The notes under the pieces are model-generated. The model searched no databases, was not told the DNA's origin, and was given only the letters and a program-made list of their open reading frames with translations. A DNA stretch of 27,268 nucleotides from Clostridium sp. UBA5530 (GTDB lineage Bacteria > Bacillota > Clostridia > Clostridiales > Clostridiaceae): the NCBI GenBank assembly GCA_002423705.1, contig DINW01000061.1:16107-43374 (forward strand), written 5' to 3'. Below, one piece after another: positions 14,724 through 21,584 of the stretch (positions within the stretch are counted from its first letter, which is position 1; each line of letters starts with the position of its first letter). The position numbers were made by a program, and so were the translations under genes.

Positions 14724-15539
14724 TTAGACCTCCCAAAGCATCCATGCAATCTTTGCTTCAATATGCTCCTCTACTTGTCCATCATTACTTATTTGTGTTA
14801 AATAGGAGGTTACCTTATCTTTTATTAATTGCTGGTTCCCATTATTTTTACAAATCATAAAGGTATATGTATCAATGGCTTGATCTATGGGTATTTTTTT
14901 ATTCCACACAGCATCTCTATAAGTTATCTCAGGATAAAATGCCATATTCCATAGTATATTAAAAGCACAATAGATATTTTTTTGTGATGGCTTTTCATAA
15001 TCTTCTCCAAAGATTATCTCCATAAGGCTATCCCTTATGTTGTCCCTCCTATATACAAAGCCACTTATAAAACAATACTGCTTTGATACTTCCATAAGCT
15101 TCATTAAAGACTCTTTGCTATTAATGGCTGGACTCATGGATGCAAAAACTAAATTGAATTTTTTATTCCATTGGCACCTATCTATGTTTAAGGTTTGCCA
15201 TGGAGCAACCTTAAGGTTTACATTGTTTAAGTGTTGTTTTTTTACATTGTCCCTAGCATAAGATATCATCTTTGGGGATATGTCTATTCCAACTGTCTCT
15301 TTTACTATCTTAGCAAATTCAAGTAGATATTTTCCTGGACCGCAACCTATGTCTAAAACTTCATGTTCTTTATCCAATTTGGTTTTAGATATAAGATACT
15401 TCATTAATTGTTCTTTTTCTTCTCCACCTTGAACCATGTCCTTAAATTCTTCAGCTCTTAAATCCCAAAACCTTTCTGTTTCCTCTAAGTTTTCATTTCT
15501 TGATTTATTCCAAAGATCTTCAAAATTTAAATCCTTCAC
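14724..15539 (-). CDS. SAM-dependent class I methyltransferase in the FmdE/ABC operon
   Basis: A class I methyltransferase of about 271 residues. The SAM-binding loop is VLDIGCGPGKYLLEF (motif I), followed by VGIDISPKMISYARDNVKK (motif II) and a NLVFASMSPAI segment. An N-terminal helix ends in ERFWDLRAEEF, which resembles enzymes acting on small molecules. The start is uncertain. GTG at 15539 fits the likely conserved beginning (KDLNFEDLWNKS) and lies five bases past the FmdE stop, but its ribosome site is weak. An in-frame TTG at 15584, with AAGG upstream, would overlap the FmdE gene by 40 bases. The end overlaps the permease's ribosome site. Its position between an FmdE-like gene and a chelate importer suggests it modifies the imported compound or a chelator. 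That is inferred from context only. Confidence 0.85.
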   Translation of the reverse strand: MKDLNFEDLWNKSRNENLEETERFWDLRAEEFKDMVQGGEEKEQLMKYLISKTKLDKEHEVLDIGCGPGKYLLEFAKIVKETVGIDISPKMISYARDNVKKQHLNNVNLKVAPWQTLNIDRCQWNKKFNLVFASMSPAINSKESLMKLMEVSKQYCFISGFVYRRDNIRDSLMEIIFGEDYEKPSQKNIYCAFNILWNMAFYPEITYRDAVWNKKIPIDQAIDTYTFMICKNNGNQQLIKDKVTSYLTQISNDGQVEEHIEAKIAWMLWEV

Positions 15540-15544
15540 CTTTT

Positions 15545-16069
15545 TTACCACACTCTTGAATAATCTTTGGCACAGTCTAAGCAAAGCTTTTTACCTTCAC
15601 TTAATCTGATTTTATGCTCTGGTGCACCTTCACCACACTTGTCACAAATTACTGTGTTAAATATCCTTGCCTTTTCAGGTACATTAAAGTCTGGCTTCAT
15701 TATGGAAAACACCTCTTCTACTGGAGCCTCCAATATATACTTTTGTCTTTCCTCTCTGGTCATATCTCCTTTAAAGGATTTTAAAATGAACCTTATACTG
15801 GTATTATTCCTTCTGTCAAAAAATGAAAAGGCCATTTTTCCTGTACCTTTATATATAAGGTTTCCTTTTCCCATAGTGCATCCTGTAATAACTTGTACAG
15901 CATCCACTCCACAGGCATCATTCTCTGTTATACATACTAAATCCTCATCTTCAGAAAATTTTAGTCCCATTTTTTCTATAGCTATTTCACTGGCTCTGAA
16001 TCCTATAGCAAGGCCTGGACATTGATGTCCATGAAATTCAACACACTTGTTCCACAATTCTTTATTCAT
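15545..16069 (-). CDS. FmdE-like protein with C-terminal zinc ribbon
   Basis: The 174-residue protein matches the family named for formylmethanofuran dehydrogenase subunit E. It has FHGHQCPGLAIGFRASEIA (12-30), TENDACGVDAVQVITGCTMG (48-67) and GKMAFSFFDR. The tail holds a zinc-ribbon pair, CDKC (142-145) and CLDC (163-166). The name comes from methanogens, where the gene sits beside a molybdenum or tungsten dehydrogenase. No such enzyme is present here, and the function of stand-alone FmdE proteins is not established. The conserved His and Cys residues make a metal-binding or metal-trafficking role likely. It is the first gene of the minus-strand run, starting at ATG 16069 with AAGGGGGAATATGTT upstream, after a leader with a terminator (16098-16139). 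Being first in an importer operon suggests it handles the imported metal or cofactor. Confidence 0.88.
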   Translation of the reverse strand: MNKELWNKCVEFHGHQCPGLAIGFRASEIAIEKMGLKFSEDEDLVCITENDACGVDAVQVITGCTMGKGNLIYKGTGKMAFSFFDRRNNTSIRFILKSFKGDMTREERQKYILEAPVEEVFSIMKPDFNVPEKARIFNTVICDKCGEGAPEHKIRLSEGKKLCLDCAKDYSRVW

Positions 16070-16097
16070 AACATATTCCCCCTTAAATTAAATAAAA

Positions 16098-16139
16098 AAT
16101 CCACTAAGAATACTACAGTAACAGCACCCTTCGTGGATT
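16098..16139 (-). terminator. Leader terminator (attenuator) of the FmdE operon
   Basis: On the minus strand an inverted repeat with arms AATCCACGAAG (16129-16139) and CTTAGTGGATT (16098-16108) is followed at once by TTTTTTATTT. The arms match except for one G-A pair. It lies between the operon promoter (16216-16244) and the FmdE start, about 30 bases before the start codon. This has the form of a conditional terminator. A shorter copy of the same stem (ACGAAG ... CTTAGT) occurs upstream at 16184-16198. Confidence 0.65.
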
Positions 16140-16209
16140 AATTTCATTTTCATAATTCTATTTTAAAGTATATATCTTCATAGACTAAGAGCCTTCGTGA
16201 CTCAATTTA
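16140..16209 (-). promoter_or_regulatory. Unrecognised leader RNA of the FmdE operon
   Basis: About 70 bases lie between the predicted transcript start (near 16209) and the leader terminator. They contain a mini-stem ACGAAG-GCT-CTTAGT (minus strand, 16184-16198) that repeats the arm sequences of the terminator, including the G-A mismatch. The rest is AT-rich. I do not recognise any described riboswitch class here: it lacks the molybdenum-cofactor, cobalamin and nickel/cobalt signatures I know. A protein-binding antiterminator or a small unknown aptamer is possible. Confidence 0.35.
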
Positions 16210-16215
16210 TCTTTA

Positions 16216-16244
16216 ATTTTAACATCTTTCTTATGTAAAATCAA
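16216..16244 (-). promoter_or_regulatory. Promoter of the FmdE/ABC operon
   Basis: On the minus strand TTGATT (16239-16244) and TAAAAT (16216-16221) are spaced 17 bases apart, a near-consensus vegetative sigma factor promoter. It reads into the attenuator leader and the FmdE gene. Its -35 box lies 36 bases from the -35 box of the divergent thiamine promoter. Confidence 0.7.
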
Positions 16245-16280
16245 CATTCATTAAAATTGTGTTGTTTTTGTGCCTTAACC

Positions 16281-16309
16281 TTGACTATTTTTTACCAAAA
16301 ACATATAAT
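16281..16309 (+). promoter_or_regulatory. Promoter of the thiamine riboswitch unit
   Basis: TTGACT (16281-16286) and TATAAT (16304-16309) are spaced exactly 17 bases apart. This is close to an ideal housekeeping promoter. It starts transcription a few bases before the TPP aptamer, which fits riboswitch control of a strong constitutive promoter. Confidence 0.85.
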
Positions 16310-16328
16310 GTAGTTGTAGTTTAATATA

Positions 16329-16416
16329 CAGGGGAGCTTGTGAAATCAGGCTGAGAAGAATCTATTAAGATGAATACCCTTAAACCTGATCTGGATAATG
16401 CCAGCGTAGGAAAATT
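16329..16416 (+). ncRNA. TPP (THI-box) riboswitch
   Basis: The conserved thiamine pyrophosphate aptamer is readable: GGGGAGCTTGTG, then CAGGCTGAGA, a short P3 stem (ATCT-ATTA-AGAT), ACCCTTAAACCTGATCTGG and ATAATGCCAGCGTAGGAAA. These match the THI-box core, with the pyrimidine-sensor (CTGAGA) and pyrophosphate-sensor (GATAATGCCAGCGTAGG) halves. It precedes a rho-independent terminator (16435-16466) and thiT, so bound TPP should stop transcription. The P3 sequence AATCTATTAA (16349-16358) is exactly complementary to 16418-16427, just before the terminator, which offers an alternative pairing. Confidence 0.96.
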
Positions 16417-16434
16417 GTTAATAGATTTTTTGCG

Positions 16435-16466
16435 GACATTACCAGCTTAGGTAAATGTCTTTTTTT
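16435..16466 (+). terminator. Riboswitch expression-platform terminator
   Basis: Arms GACATTACC (16435-16443) and GGTAAATGTC (16450-16459) pair with a single bulge and are followed by TTTTTTT (16460-16466). It lies 19 bases after the aptamer and 35 bases before thiT. It is the off switch of the TPP riboswitch. Confidence 0.9.
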
Positions 16467-16501
16467 ATTGCTAAAAATTAATTATCGAAAGGAGAAATGT
16501 A

Positions 16502-17110
16502 ATGAATTTAGCTGTTATTTTATCAGTAATTCTCTCATTAGGAATTTTAGCTGCAACTATTAAAACCTTAAAGGGAATTAAGTTTGACGTAAGAAGAATT
16601 TCAAGAATTGGTGTTGTGGCTGCTATTACAATTGTGCTTTACATGATTAAAATAGTTCCATTTCCTCAAGGAGGCGGGTGCAGTTTACTTTCTATACTGC
16701 CCATAATGATATTGGCAGTAATGTTTGATACTCAGGAGGCCTTAGTTTGCGCTATAATTGTAGCATTTATAAAAATAGTTATCCAGCCTCCATACTATCC
16801 AATGCAAATACCTCTAGATTATTTAGGTGCTATGATATCAGTTGCCTTTACACCTATGTTTGGAACTTATAAGAAATCAAAATTAGTAACTGGTGCATTA
16901 GTTGCCTCATTGCTCTCAATTAGCTTTAGCGTGTTATCAGGAATTATATTCTTTGGAGAATTTGCACCTAAAGGAACTTCTGTATGGATTTATTCTATAG
17001 TATACAACTTCTTAGGCTACGGGGTAGAGGCGTTGCTAAGTGTCATTGCCTTATCTCTACTGCCACTAAAACATTTAAAAACAACTATTATGGGAAAGAA
17101 GGTTATTTAA
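16502..17110 (+). CDS. thiT: Thiamine transporter substrate-binding (S) component ThiT
   Basis: The 202-residue integral membrane protein is the S component of an energy-coupling-factor transporter for thiamine. It has about six hydrophobic segments and the ThiT signature MIKIVPFPQGGGCSLLSILP (48-67), followed by IPLDYLGAMISVAFTPMFGT, both part of the thiamine site in this family. The start follows GAAAGGAGAAATGTA. The TPP riboswitch just upstream independently supports thiamine as ligand. The shared ECF ATPases and EcfT are not in this window and would be supplied from elsewhere. The stop overlaps the tenA start by one base (TAATG), so the two are translationally coupled. Confidence 0.93.
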   Translation: MNLAVILSVILSLGILAATIKTLKGIKFDVRRISRIGVVAAITIVLYMIKIVPFPQGGGCSLLSILPIMILAVMFDTQEALVCAIIVAFIKIVIQPPYYPMQIPLDYLGAMISVAFTPMFGTYKKSKLVTGALVASLLSISFSVLSGIIFFGEFAPKGTSVWIYSIVYNFLGYGVEALLSVIALSLLPLKHLKTTIMGKKVI

Positions 17111-17766
17111 TGGGATTTTCAAGAAAAATTGTGGAAGATGAAAGAGTAAAGAGATGCTATGCTGCTTATTTAAATCATCCCTTTATCAAAGGTATGGAAA
17201 CTGGTACCCTATCAAAAGAGAAATTTAAAACCTATTTAATTCAAGACTCCTTATATCTTAAGGATTATGCAAAGGTCTATGCTGCTGCTTTTTTATTGAC
17301 TAATGATATTAGAGATTTACAGTTCCTACATAGCTGTATAGGTGTTGTTACTTCTGATGAAACAAATATGCATACAAAATATCTTATGGATTATGACCTT
17401 GATGTGTACAAGGTAGACAACATGGAAATAAAACCTGAGAATAGAAATTACTTAGATTATATGTTGGGCTTTATAAAAGGCGGAGACATTAAGGAGATAT
17501 TTATATCTGCATTGCCTTGTACATTAACTTATGAATACATAGGTAAAGCTTTGAAAAAGCAATGTGGTTTAAAACTATCAAATAACTATTATGGTCCTTG
17601 GATTGAAGCTTATGCTGGGAAAGAGTTTGAGGATTTTAGCATAAATTCTTGTAATCTTGTAGATAAGCTATGCAAAGATATAAGTGAAAATGAGGAAGAA
17701 AAACTAATCAAAATATTTCTTAAATCCTGTCAACATGAAATGAATTTTTGGGATATGTGCTATTAA
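17110..17766 (+). CDS. tenA: TenA family thiaminase II (aminopyrimidine aminohydrolase)
   Basis: The 218-residue helical enzyme of the TenA family hydrolyses aminopyrimidine breakdown products of thiamine so they can be reused for thiamine synthesis. Visible catalytic features are Asp46 and Tyr49 in IQDSLYLKDYAK, Cys137 in ALPCTLTYEYIG (the nucleophile) and Glu210 in CQHEMNFWDMC. I start it at ATG 17110, which shares the A of the thiT stop codon and has GAAGG upstream. A longer frame reaching back to 16984 lies within thiT and is not real. It is expressed under the same TPP riboswitch as thiT, giving a two-gene thiamine salvage unit: one imports the vitamin, the other recovers its pyrimidine. 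Confidence 0.93.
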   Translation: MGFSRKIVEDERVKRCYAAYLNHPFIKGMETGTLSKEKFKTYLIQDSLYLKDYAKVYAAAFLLTNDIRDLQFLHSCIGVVTSDETNMHTKYLMDYDLDVYKVDNMEIKPENRNYLDYMLGFIKGGDIKEIFISALPCTLTYEYIGKALKKQCGLKLSNNYYGPWIEAYAGKEFEDFSINSCNLVDKLCKDISENEEEKLIKIFLKSCQHEMNFWDMCY

Positions 17767-17848
17767 ATACACTCATTGCCATATTGTATTAATATTTTAA
17801 GCTATGGTAAGATATTATATATTACATCATTAAGGGGATGAAGTACCT

Positions 17849-18313
17849 ATGGTAAAATTAATGTTTGTTTGTCATGGAAATATATGCAGATCTCCCATGG
17901 CAGAATTTATATTTAAAGATATGGTAACTAAGAAAAACCTTCAACATGATTTTCATATAGCTTCTTCAGCAACTTCTGCAGAGGAAATTGGTAATCCCGT
18001 TTATCCTCCTGCAAAGCGTAAACTAAAAGATTATGGTATATCTTGTGATAGTAAAAGAGCCATACAATTGAAAACTAGTGATTATGAAAACTATGATTAT
18101 ATTATAGCCATGGAATCCTTTAATTTAAGAGGTATTATGAAAATCATAGGGCATGATAGCCATAATAAAGTGTACAGGCTTTTAGATTTTACGGATAATA
18201 AAAGAGATATAGCTGACCCATGGTATACGGGAAACTTTGACATAACTTATGATGATATTTGTGAAGGTGCCCAAGGGCTTTTAAATCATATTTTAAATGA
18301 AATAGCAAATTAA
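17849..18313 (+). CDS. Low-molecular-weight protein tyrosine phosphatase
   Basis: The 154-residue cytoplasmic enzyme has the family P-loop CHGNICRS (Cys8 nucleophile, Arg14) at the very start and the acid loop ADPWYTGNFD with Asp123 near the end. Length and layout match YfkJ/Wzb-type phosphatases, which remove phosphate from tyrosine (or arginine) residues. The start at 17849 is preceded by AAGGGGATGAAGTACCT. An 82-base gap after tenA holds a possible promoter (TTGTAT, 18-base spacer, TAAGAT), so it may not depend on the riboswitch. It ends in a perfect hairpin terminator. The target protein is unknown. Confidence 0.92.
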   Translation: MVKLMFVCHGNICRSPMAEFIFKDMVTKKNLQHDFHIASSATSAEEIGNPVYPPAKRKLKDYGISCDSKRAIQLKTSDYENYDYIIAMESFNLRGIMKIIGHDSHNKVYRLLDFTDNKRDIADPWYTGNFDITYDDICEGAQGLLNHILNEIAN

Positions 18314-18349
18314 AATATCCCCCATGGACCCTTCCATGGGGGATATTTT
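18312..18349. terminator. Bidirectional terminator between phosphatase and MATE gene
   Basis: An exact 16-bp inverted repeat (arms 18312-18327 and 18334-18349, 6-base loop) begins with A-runs and ends with T-runs on both strands. It overlaps the phosphatase stop codon and lies three bases from the stop of the converging MATE gene, so it serves both. Confidence 0.92.
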
Positions 18350-18351
18350 GT

Positions 18352-19713
18352 CTAATTATTTTTAGCTTCTTTCTTTTCAAATCCATGAACCCAATCTGAT
18401 TTTAAGTAGTATATTAAGAAGATAATTGAGCTTAAGGACCATGTTATAGGATATGCCCAAAATACCACTTGAATCTCAGGTATAAAGTGAGTTGCAATGG
18501 TTATATATGTTACTCTTATAATACACCAGCATAGAAGCATTACAAACATAGGTACAATAGCCTTACCTGCTCCTCTTAATATTCCTGCTATACAATGAGA
18601 AAAAGCAAGTAAAAAATAAAATAAAGCAATAGTTCTTGATTGGGATGTTCCAAATTGAACTACCTCAGGTTCATTATTAAATAGTGATATTAACTGAGGT
18701 GCTAACATAAAAAATATGACCCCAATTATTTCCGCTATTATAATAGAAGTTATAATTCCAAATTTAGCTCCTTTTTTTGCTCTATCATACTTTTTTGCTC
18801 CTAAGTTTTGTCCCATAAATGTTGTCATAGACATGGCAAAGCTTGTAACTGGTATAAATACAAATCCCTCAATTTTAGAGTATGACCCGCATCCTGCCAT
18901 AGCAACAGCTCCAAAAGCATTTATATTAGCCTGCACTACTACGTTAGCAAGGGCAATTACAGAATTTTGTATACCAGCAGGAAGTCCTAAACGTATGATT
19001 TCTTTTAATATGCTAAAATCAAAGGATATTTTTTTCAATGATACTTTATAAATATCCTTAGTGTTTGCTAACTTATGAAATGCCAAAAACACACTTACAG
19101 TCTGAGAAATAACGGTAGCAAATGCAGCGCCGCCTATTCCCCACTTAAAGCCAACTACAAAAAGTAGGTCTAAAACTACATTTACAATTGATGATATTAT
19201 AAGGTAGTAAAGGGGATGCTTACTATCCCCAACGGCTTGAAATATACCACTTGCAGTGTTATATAAAACAATTGATAATATACCTAAAAAGTAAATTCTT
19301 ACATATAAAGTTGCATTTGAAAATACAGAATCTGGTGTTCCCATTAATCTTAGAATTTGAGGTGTAAAAACTGTACCTGCTATAGTTAAGATTATTCCAG
19401 CCACTATGGCAAATGCAATAGTAGTGTGAATTGCTCTTTGTACAGATTCTTTTTTCCCAGCTCCAAAATACTTAGATATAACAACTCCAGCTCCCATGAA
19501 TATTCCACCAAAAAATCCAACCAATAAAAAAATAAGAGACCCAGTAGAACTTATAGCTGCTAAGGCATCTCTCCCTACAAAGTTACCAACTACTACAGAG
19601 TCAACTATGTTATAAAGTTGTTGAAATAAATTTCCCCAGCATATAGGCAAAGCAAATTTAACTATTTTTCTCCATATACATCCTTCTGTCATTAGTGATG
19701 TGCTTGATTCCAT
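18352..19713 (-). CDS. MATE family multidrug/cation efflux transporter
   Basis: The 453-residue membrane protein has twelve hydrophobic segments in two similar halves, with the typical opening ICWGNLFQQLYNIVDSVVVG and GRDALAAISSTGSLIFLLVG. The second half opens with RLGLPAGIQNSVIALANVVV. MATE pumps export cationic drugs or metabolites using Na+ or H+ gradients. The start at 19713 has GAGGGGGAATGACGT upstream. A 15-bp palindrome 28 bases upstream (19742-19756) could be a repressor site. It lies three genes from the NRPS and could export its product, but the NRPS carries its own transporter domain, so this link is weak. Confidence 0.93.
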   Translation of the reverse strand: MESSTSLMTEGCIWRKIVKFALPICWGNLFQQLYNIVDSVVVGNFVGRDALAAISSTGSLIFLLVGFFGGIFMGAGVVISKYFGAGKKESVQRAIHTTIAFAIVAGIILTIAGTVFTPQILRLMGTPDSVFSNATLYVRIYFLGILSIVLYNTASGIFQAVGDSKHPLYYLIISSIVNVVLDLLFVVGFKWGIGGAAFATVISQTVSVFLAFHKLANTKDIYKVSLKKISFDFSILKEIIRLGLPAGIQNSVIALANVVVQANINAFGAVAMAGCGSYSKIEGFVFIPVTSFAMSMTTFMGQNLGAKKYDRAKKGAKFGIITSIIIAEIIGVIFFMLAPQLISLFNNEPEVVQFGTSQSRTIALFYFLLAFSHCIAGILRGAGKAIVPMFVMLLCWCIIRVTYITIATHFIPEIQVVFWAYPITWSLSSIIFLIYYLKSDWVHGFEKKEAKNN

Positions 19714-19741
19714 ACGTCATTCCCCCTCTTTAACTAGTTGT

Positions 19742-19756
19742 ATTGATATAATCAAT
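19742..19756 (-). promoter_or_regulatory. Palindrome upstream of the MATE gene
   Basis: ATTGAT-ATA-ATCAAT is a perfect 6-3-6 palindrome 28 bases upstream of the MATE start codon. This spacing and size suit an operator for a dimeric repressor of the MarR or TetR kind, which often control efflux pumps. No such regulator gene is adjacent, and the region is AT-rich, so chance is possible. Confidence 0.35.
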
Positions 19757-20094
19757 ATATTTTGTATAACAAAATACGCTACCTTTAATGTTAGCTTATA
19801 TCTATAGTGATTTCAACGTACAGTTAGGGGTAAAATTAATTTAAAGATACGGTACAGATATGAATCTTCTACCTTACCTGTTATGTGAACTAGGTTATAA
19901 AGGAATGTGTTTTTCTTTTTTAAAGAAGTGTTGATAGATATATAATGTTAAGTGGACATGCATTTCTTGGTTCACCAACACTTATCTAGTGTAATATCTA
20001 CTATACTACTCTAGACTAGTAAGAGTAGAGTAGTATAGCAAGTAGGCATCAAAGAAAATCCAACTAATACCCAAAAGCACAAGGATAAAAAGAA

Positions 20095-20118
20095 AACACC
20101 TGGTAAATACCAAGTGTT
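20095..20118 (-). terminator. Terminator after the isochorismatase-fold gene
   Basis: On the minus strand AACACTTGGTA (20108-20118) pairs with TACCAGGTGTT (20095-20105) through one G-U pair, and TTCTTTTTATCC follows. It lies 40 bases beyond the gene's stop. Confidence 0.7.
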
Positions 20119-20158
20119 AACGTGACCTCCAATGCTCTTTCAGCACCATTATTAAATA

Positions 20159-20647
20159 TTATTTTAGAAGGTAGTCTAAGGCTTCAATACTAACTACTGG
20201 TCTTAGAAGCTGCATTTTCTTTACTTCTTCATAGTCAACCCCTGCTATACCATTTTGAAGCAAGGATACTCCATAGCCCATTTCTATTGCACCATTATAA
20301 GAGAAGAGAACACAATACTCTGCAGCAAATCCACTTATAACTACAAATTCAACCCCAAGTTCTTTTAATTTATCATTAAGATCCGTTTTAAAAAATGCAT
20401 TATTGTACTCCTTGTGAATTACAATATCATCATCATTAGTATTAATAGAATCAACAAATTCAAACTTTTCAGCCCCTGGTCCTCCACCTACCCCTACATC
20501 TAATACTCTAATAACAGGTAATCCCTTTTCTCTAAACAAATTAGCTGTGCAGTTTATGTACGCCACTGCATCATCAAATTCCCTTTGACATTTACAAAAT
20601 TCACGTGGTCCCTTTTGCATATCAATAATTAAAAAAGCACATTTCAT
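20159..20647 (-). CDS. Isochorismatase-fold cysteine hydrolase
   Basis: The 162-residue protein has the catalytic triad of the isochorismatase/nicotinamidase superfamily: Asp9 in LIIDMQ, Lys79 in IHKEYNNAFF and Cys112 in GFAAEYCVLFS. Members hydrolyse small amides or isochorismate. The short length and the AAEYCV form fit the cysteine-hydrolase (nicotinamidase-related) side more than a siderophore isochorismatase. I chose ATG at 20647, about ten bases after AAGGGG; a GTG two codons upstream is also possible. An unusual Cys-rich insert (FCKCQ) lies near residue 18. It has its own terminator and is separated from the phosphopantetheinyl transferase by about 120 bases. A role in the peptide pathway is possible but not shown. 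Confidence 0.82.
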   Translation of the reverse strand: MKCAFLIIDMQKGPREFCKCQREFDDAVAYINCTANLFREKGLPVIRVLDVGVGGGPGAEKFEFVDSINTNDDDIVIHKEYNNAFFKTDLNDKLKELGVEFVVISGFAAEYCVLFSYNGAIEMGYGVSLLQNGIAGVDYEEVKKMQLLRPVVSIEALDYLLK

Positions 20648-20767
20648 ATTCACACACCCCTTATTTATATTAATATTTTAATTTTACCAATTATATAAAT
20701 TTATTACAACACATCCTTAATGGTATTACAAACAACGTGATATTATTTTTTCAACTGTATTTATCTA

Positions 20768-21466
20768 CTATATACACATGTTTACATAAGTATTTATCAA
20801 TTGGTTTTGATCTAAAATGGTTATTGGATTAGCAATAATCTTATTCTTTGAGCACGCAGACACTTTGTAACCCATATGAAAGTCAAAGGTTTCTAATGTA
20901 TAATTTTCTTCTCTCCTACCATGAACAATTTTAATATCCCCATAATTATCCTTATCTATGGAAAAAGATTTTAACGGAATAGTTAGTCCCTTTCCGCAAC
21001 ATTTAATATAGCTTTCCTTTAAAGTCCATACTTCATAAAATTTACTTAAGCAGCTATGTGAATCCCTTTTATTGATATATTGAACTTCACTGTAAGTAAA
21101 AAACTCTTTTGCTATGCCCTGATATTCAATGTTTTTTATTTCTTCAATATCTACTCCTATGGGTTTATTATCAGTTGCGCATATAACAAAGTCTCCTGAA
21201 TGAGATATATTAAAATCTAATCCTTGGTAATTTCTTAGATATGGCTTTCCATATCTGTTTTTTTCAAATATTATTTCACCATTATCTACTGCCGTTTCTT
21301 CAATAATCATTGTTCTTATTAATATCTCTCCTATTAATGCTCTAAGTTTATCCTGCCTATTAATTAGTCTTTGGATTTTATTTCTTTTCTCTAAGCTAAT
21401 TAATAATCCTAGACTATCTATCCTTTCCTGTGTAATATCCGAAACCCTTACCGCACAAATTCGCAT
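20768..21466 (-). CDS. 4'-phosphopantetheinyl transferase, Sfp type
   Basis: The 232-residue enzyme moves the phosphopantetheine arm of coenzyme A onto the conserved Ser of carrier domains, turning apo-NRPS into active holo-enzyme. Signature motifs are NISHSG (86-91), IGVDIEEI (103-110; Asp106 and Glu108 bind Mg) and FYEVWTLKESYIKCCGKGL (143-161). The length fits the Sfp/Gsp group that serves secondary metabolism rather than AcpS. The start at 21466 has AAGGGGTGTAAAAG upstream. It lies just downstream of the NRPS gene on the same strand, with only a hairpin between them, so the NRPS carriers are its obvious targets. Confidence 0.94.
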   Translation of the reverse strand: MRICAVRVSDITQERIDSLGLLISLEKRNKIQRLINRQDKLRALIGEILIRTMIIEETAVDNGEIIFEKNRYGKPYLRNYQGLDFNISHSGDFVICATDNKPIGVDIEEIKNIEYQGIAKEFFTYSEVQYINKRDSHSCLSKFYEVWTLKESYIKCCGKGLTIPLKSFSIDKDNYGDIKIVHGRREENYTLETFDFHMGYKVSACSKNKIIANPITILDQNQLINTYVNMCI

Positions 21467-21493
21467 CTTTTACACCCCTTGTCTCATTGAAAT

Positions 21494-21541
21494 ATTAAAG
21501 TCCAGGACCTTCCTGATTCTATAAAATTCCTGGACTTTAAT
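21494..21541 (-). terminator. Hairpin between the NRPS and phosphopantetheinyl transferase genes
   Basis: Exact 14-bp arms ATTAAAGTCCAGGA (21494-21507) and its complement (21528-21541) flank a 20-base loop. It lies 43 bases after the NRPS stop. The minus strand continues with ATTTCAATGAG, a poor T-run. It may be a partial terminator or processing hairpin that lets some transcription reach the transferase gene, whose start is 27 bases away. Confidence 0.6.
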
Positions 21542-21584
21542 ACAATTGTGTCATTTCTAATTGAAAGTTTTTCAATAGACCTAA

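Larger units (their letters stand above)
19714..20158. other. Intergenic region between MATE and isochorismatase-fold genes
   Basis: No convincing gene is visible; the longest frames are under 30 codons and lack ribosome sites. Structures present are the 15-bp palindrome at 19742-19756, an 8-bp inverted pair (19926-19933 with 19976-19983), a strong hairpin with exact 13-bp arms (20001-20013 and 20026-20038, 12-base loop), and the terminator at 20095-20118. The promoter of the MATE gene should be in the first 150 bases. The strong hairpin has no T-run on either strand. Confidence 0.5.

Noticed and set aside
15540..15584. Methyltransferase start at the TTG at 15584
   Set aside because: It would overlap the FmdE gene by 40 bases and adds 15 residues in front of the part that looks conserved. 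Kept only as an alternative to GTG at 15539.
15545..16069. Evidence for methanogenesis or an archaeal source from the FmdE name
   Set aside because: Stand-alone FmdE-like proteins occur in many anaerobic bacteria. Codon use and ribosome site match the neighbours, and no dehydrogenase subunits are present.
16140..16209. Molybdenum-cofactor, cobalamin or nickel/cobalt riboswitch in the FmdE leader
   Set aside because: None of the conserved core sequences of those classes could be found, and the leader is too short for a cobalamin aptamer.
16984..17109. Upstream in-frame extension of TenA
   Set aside because: It lies inside thiT in another frame. The ATG at 17110 has a ribosome site and begins the conserved TenA sequence.
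20159..20647. Isochorismatase of a catechol siderophore pathway
   Set aside because: No entC/entA/entE-type genes are present, and the motifs fit the broader cysteine hydrolase family better.
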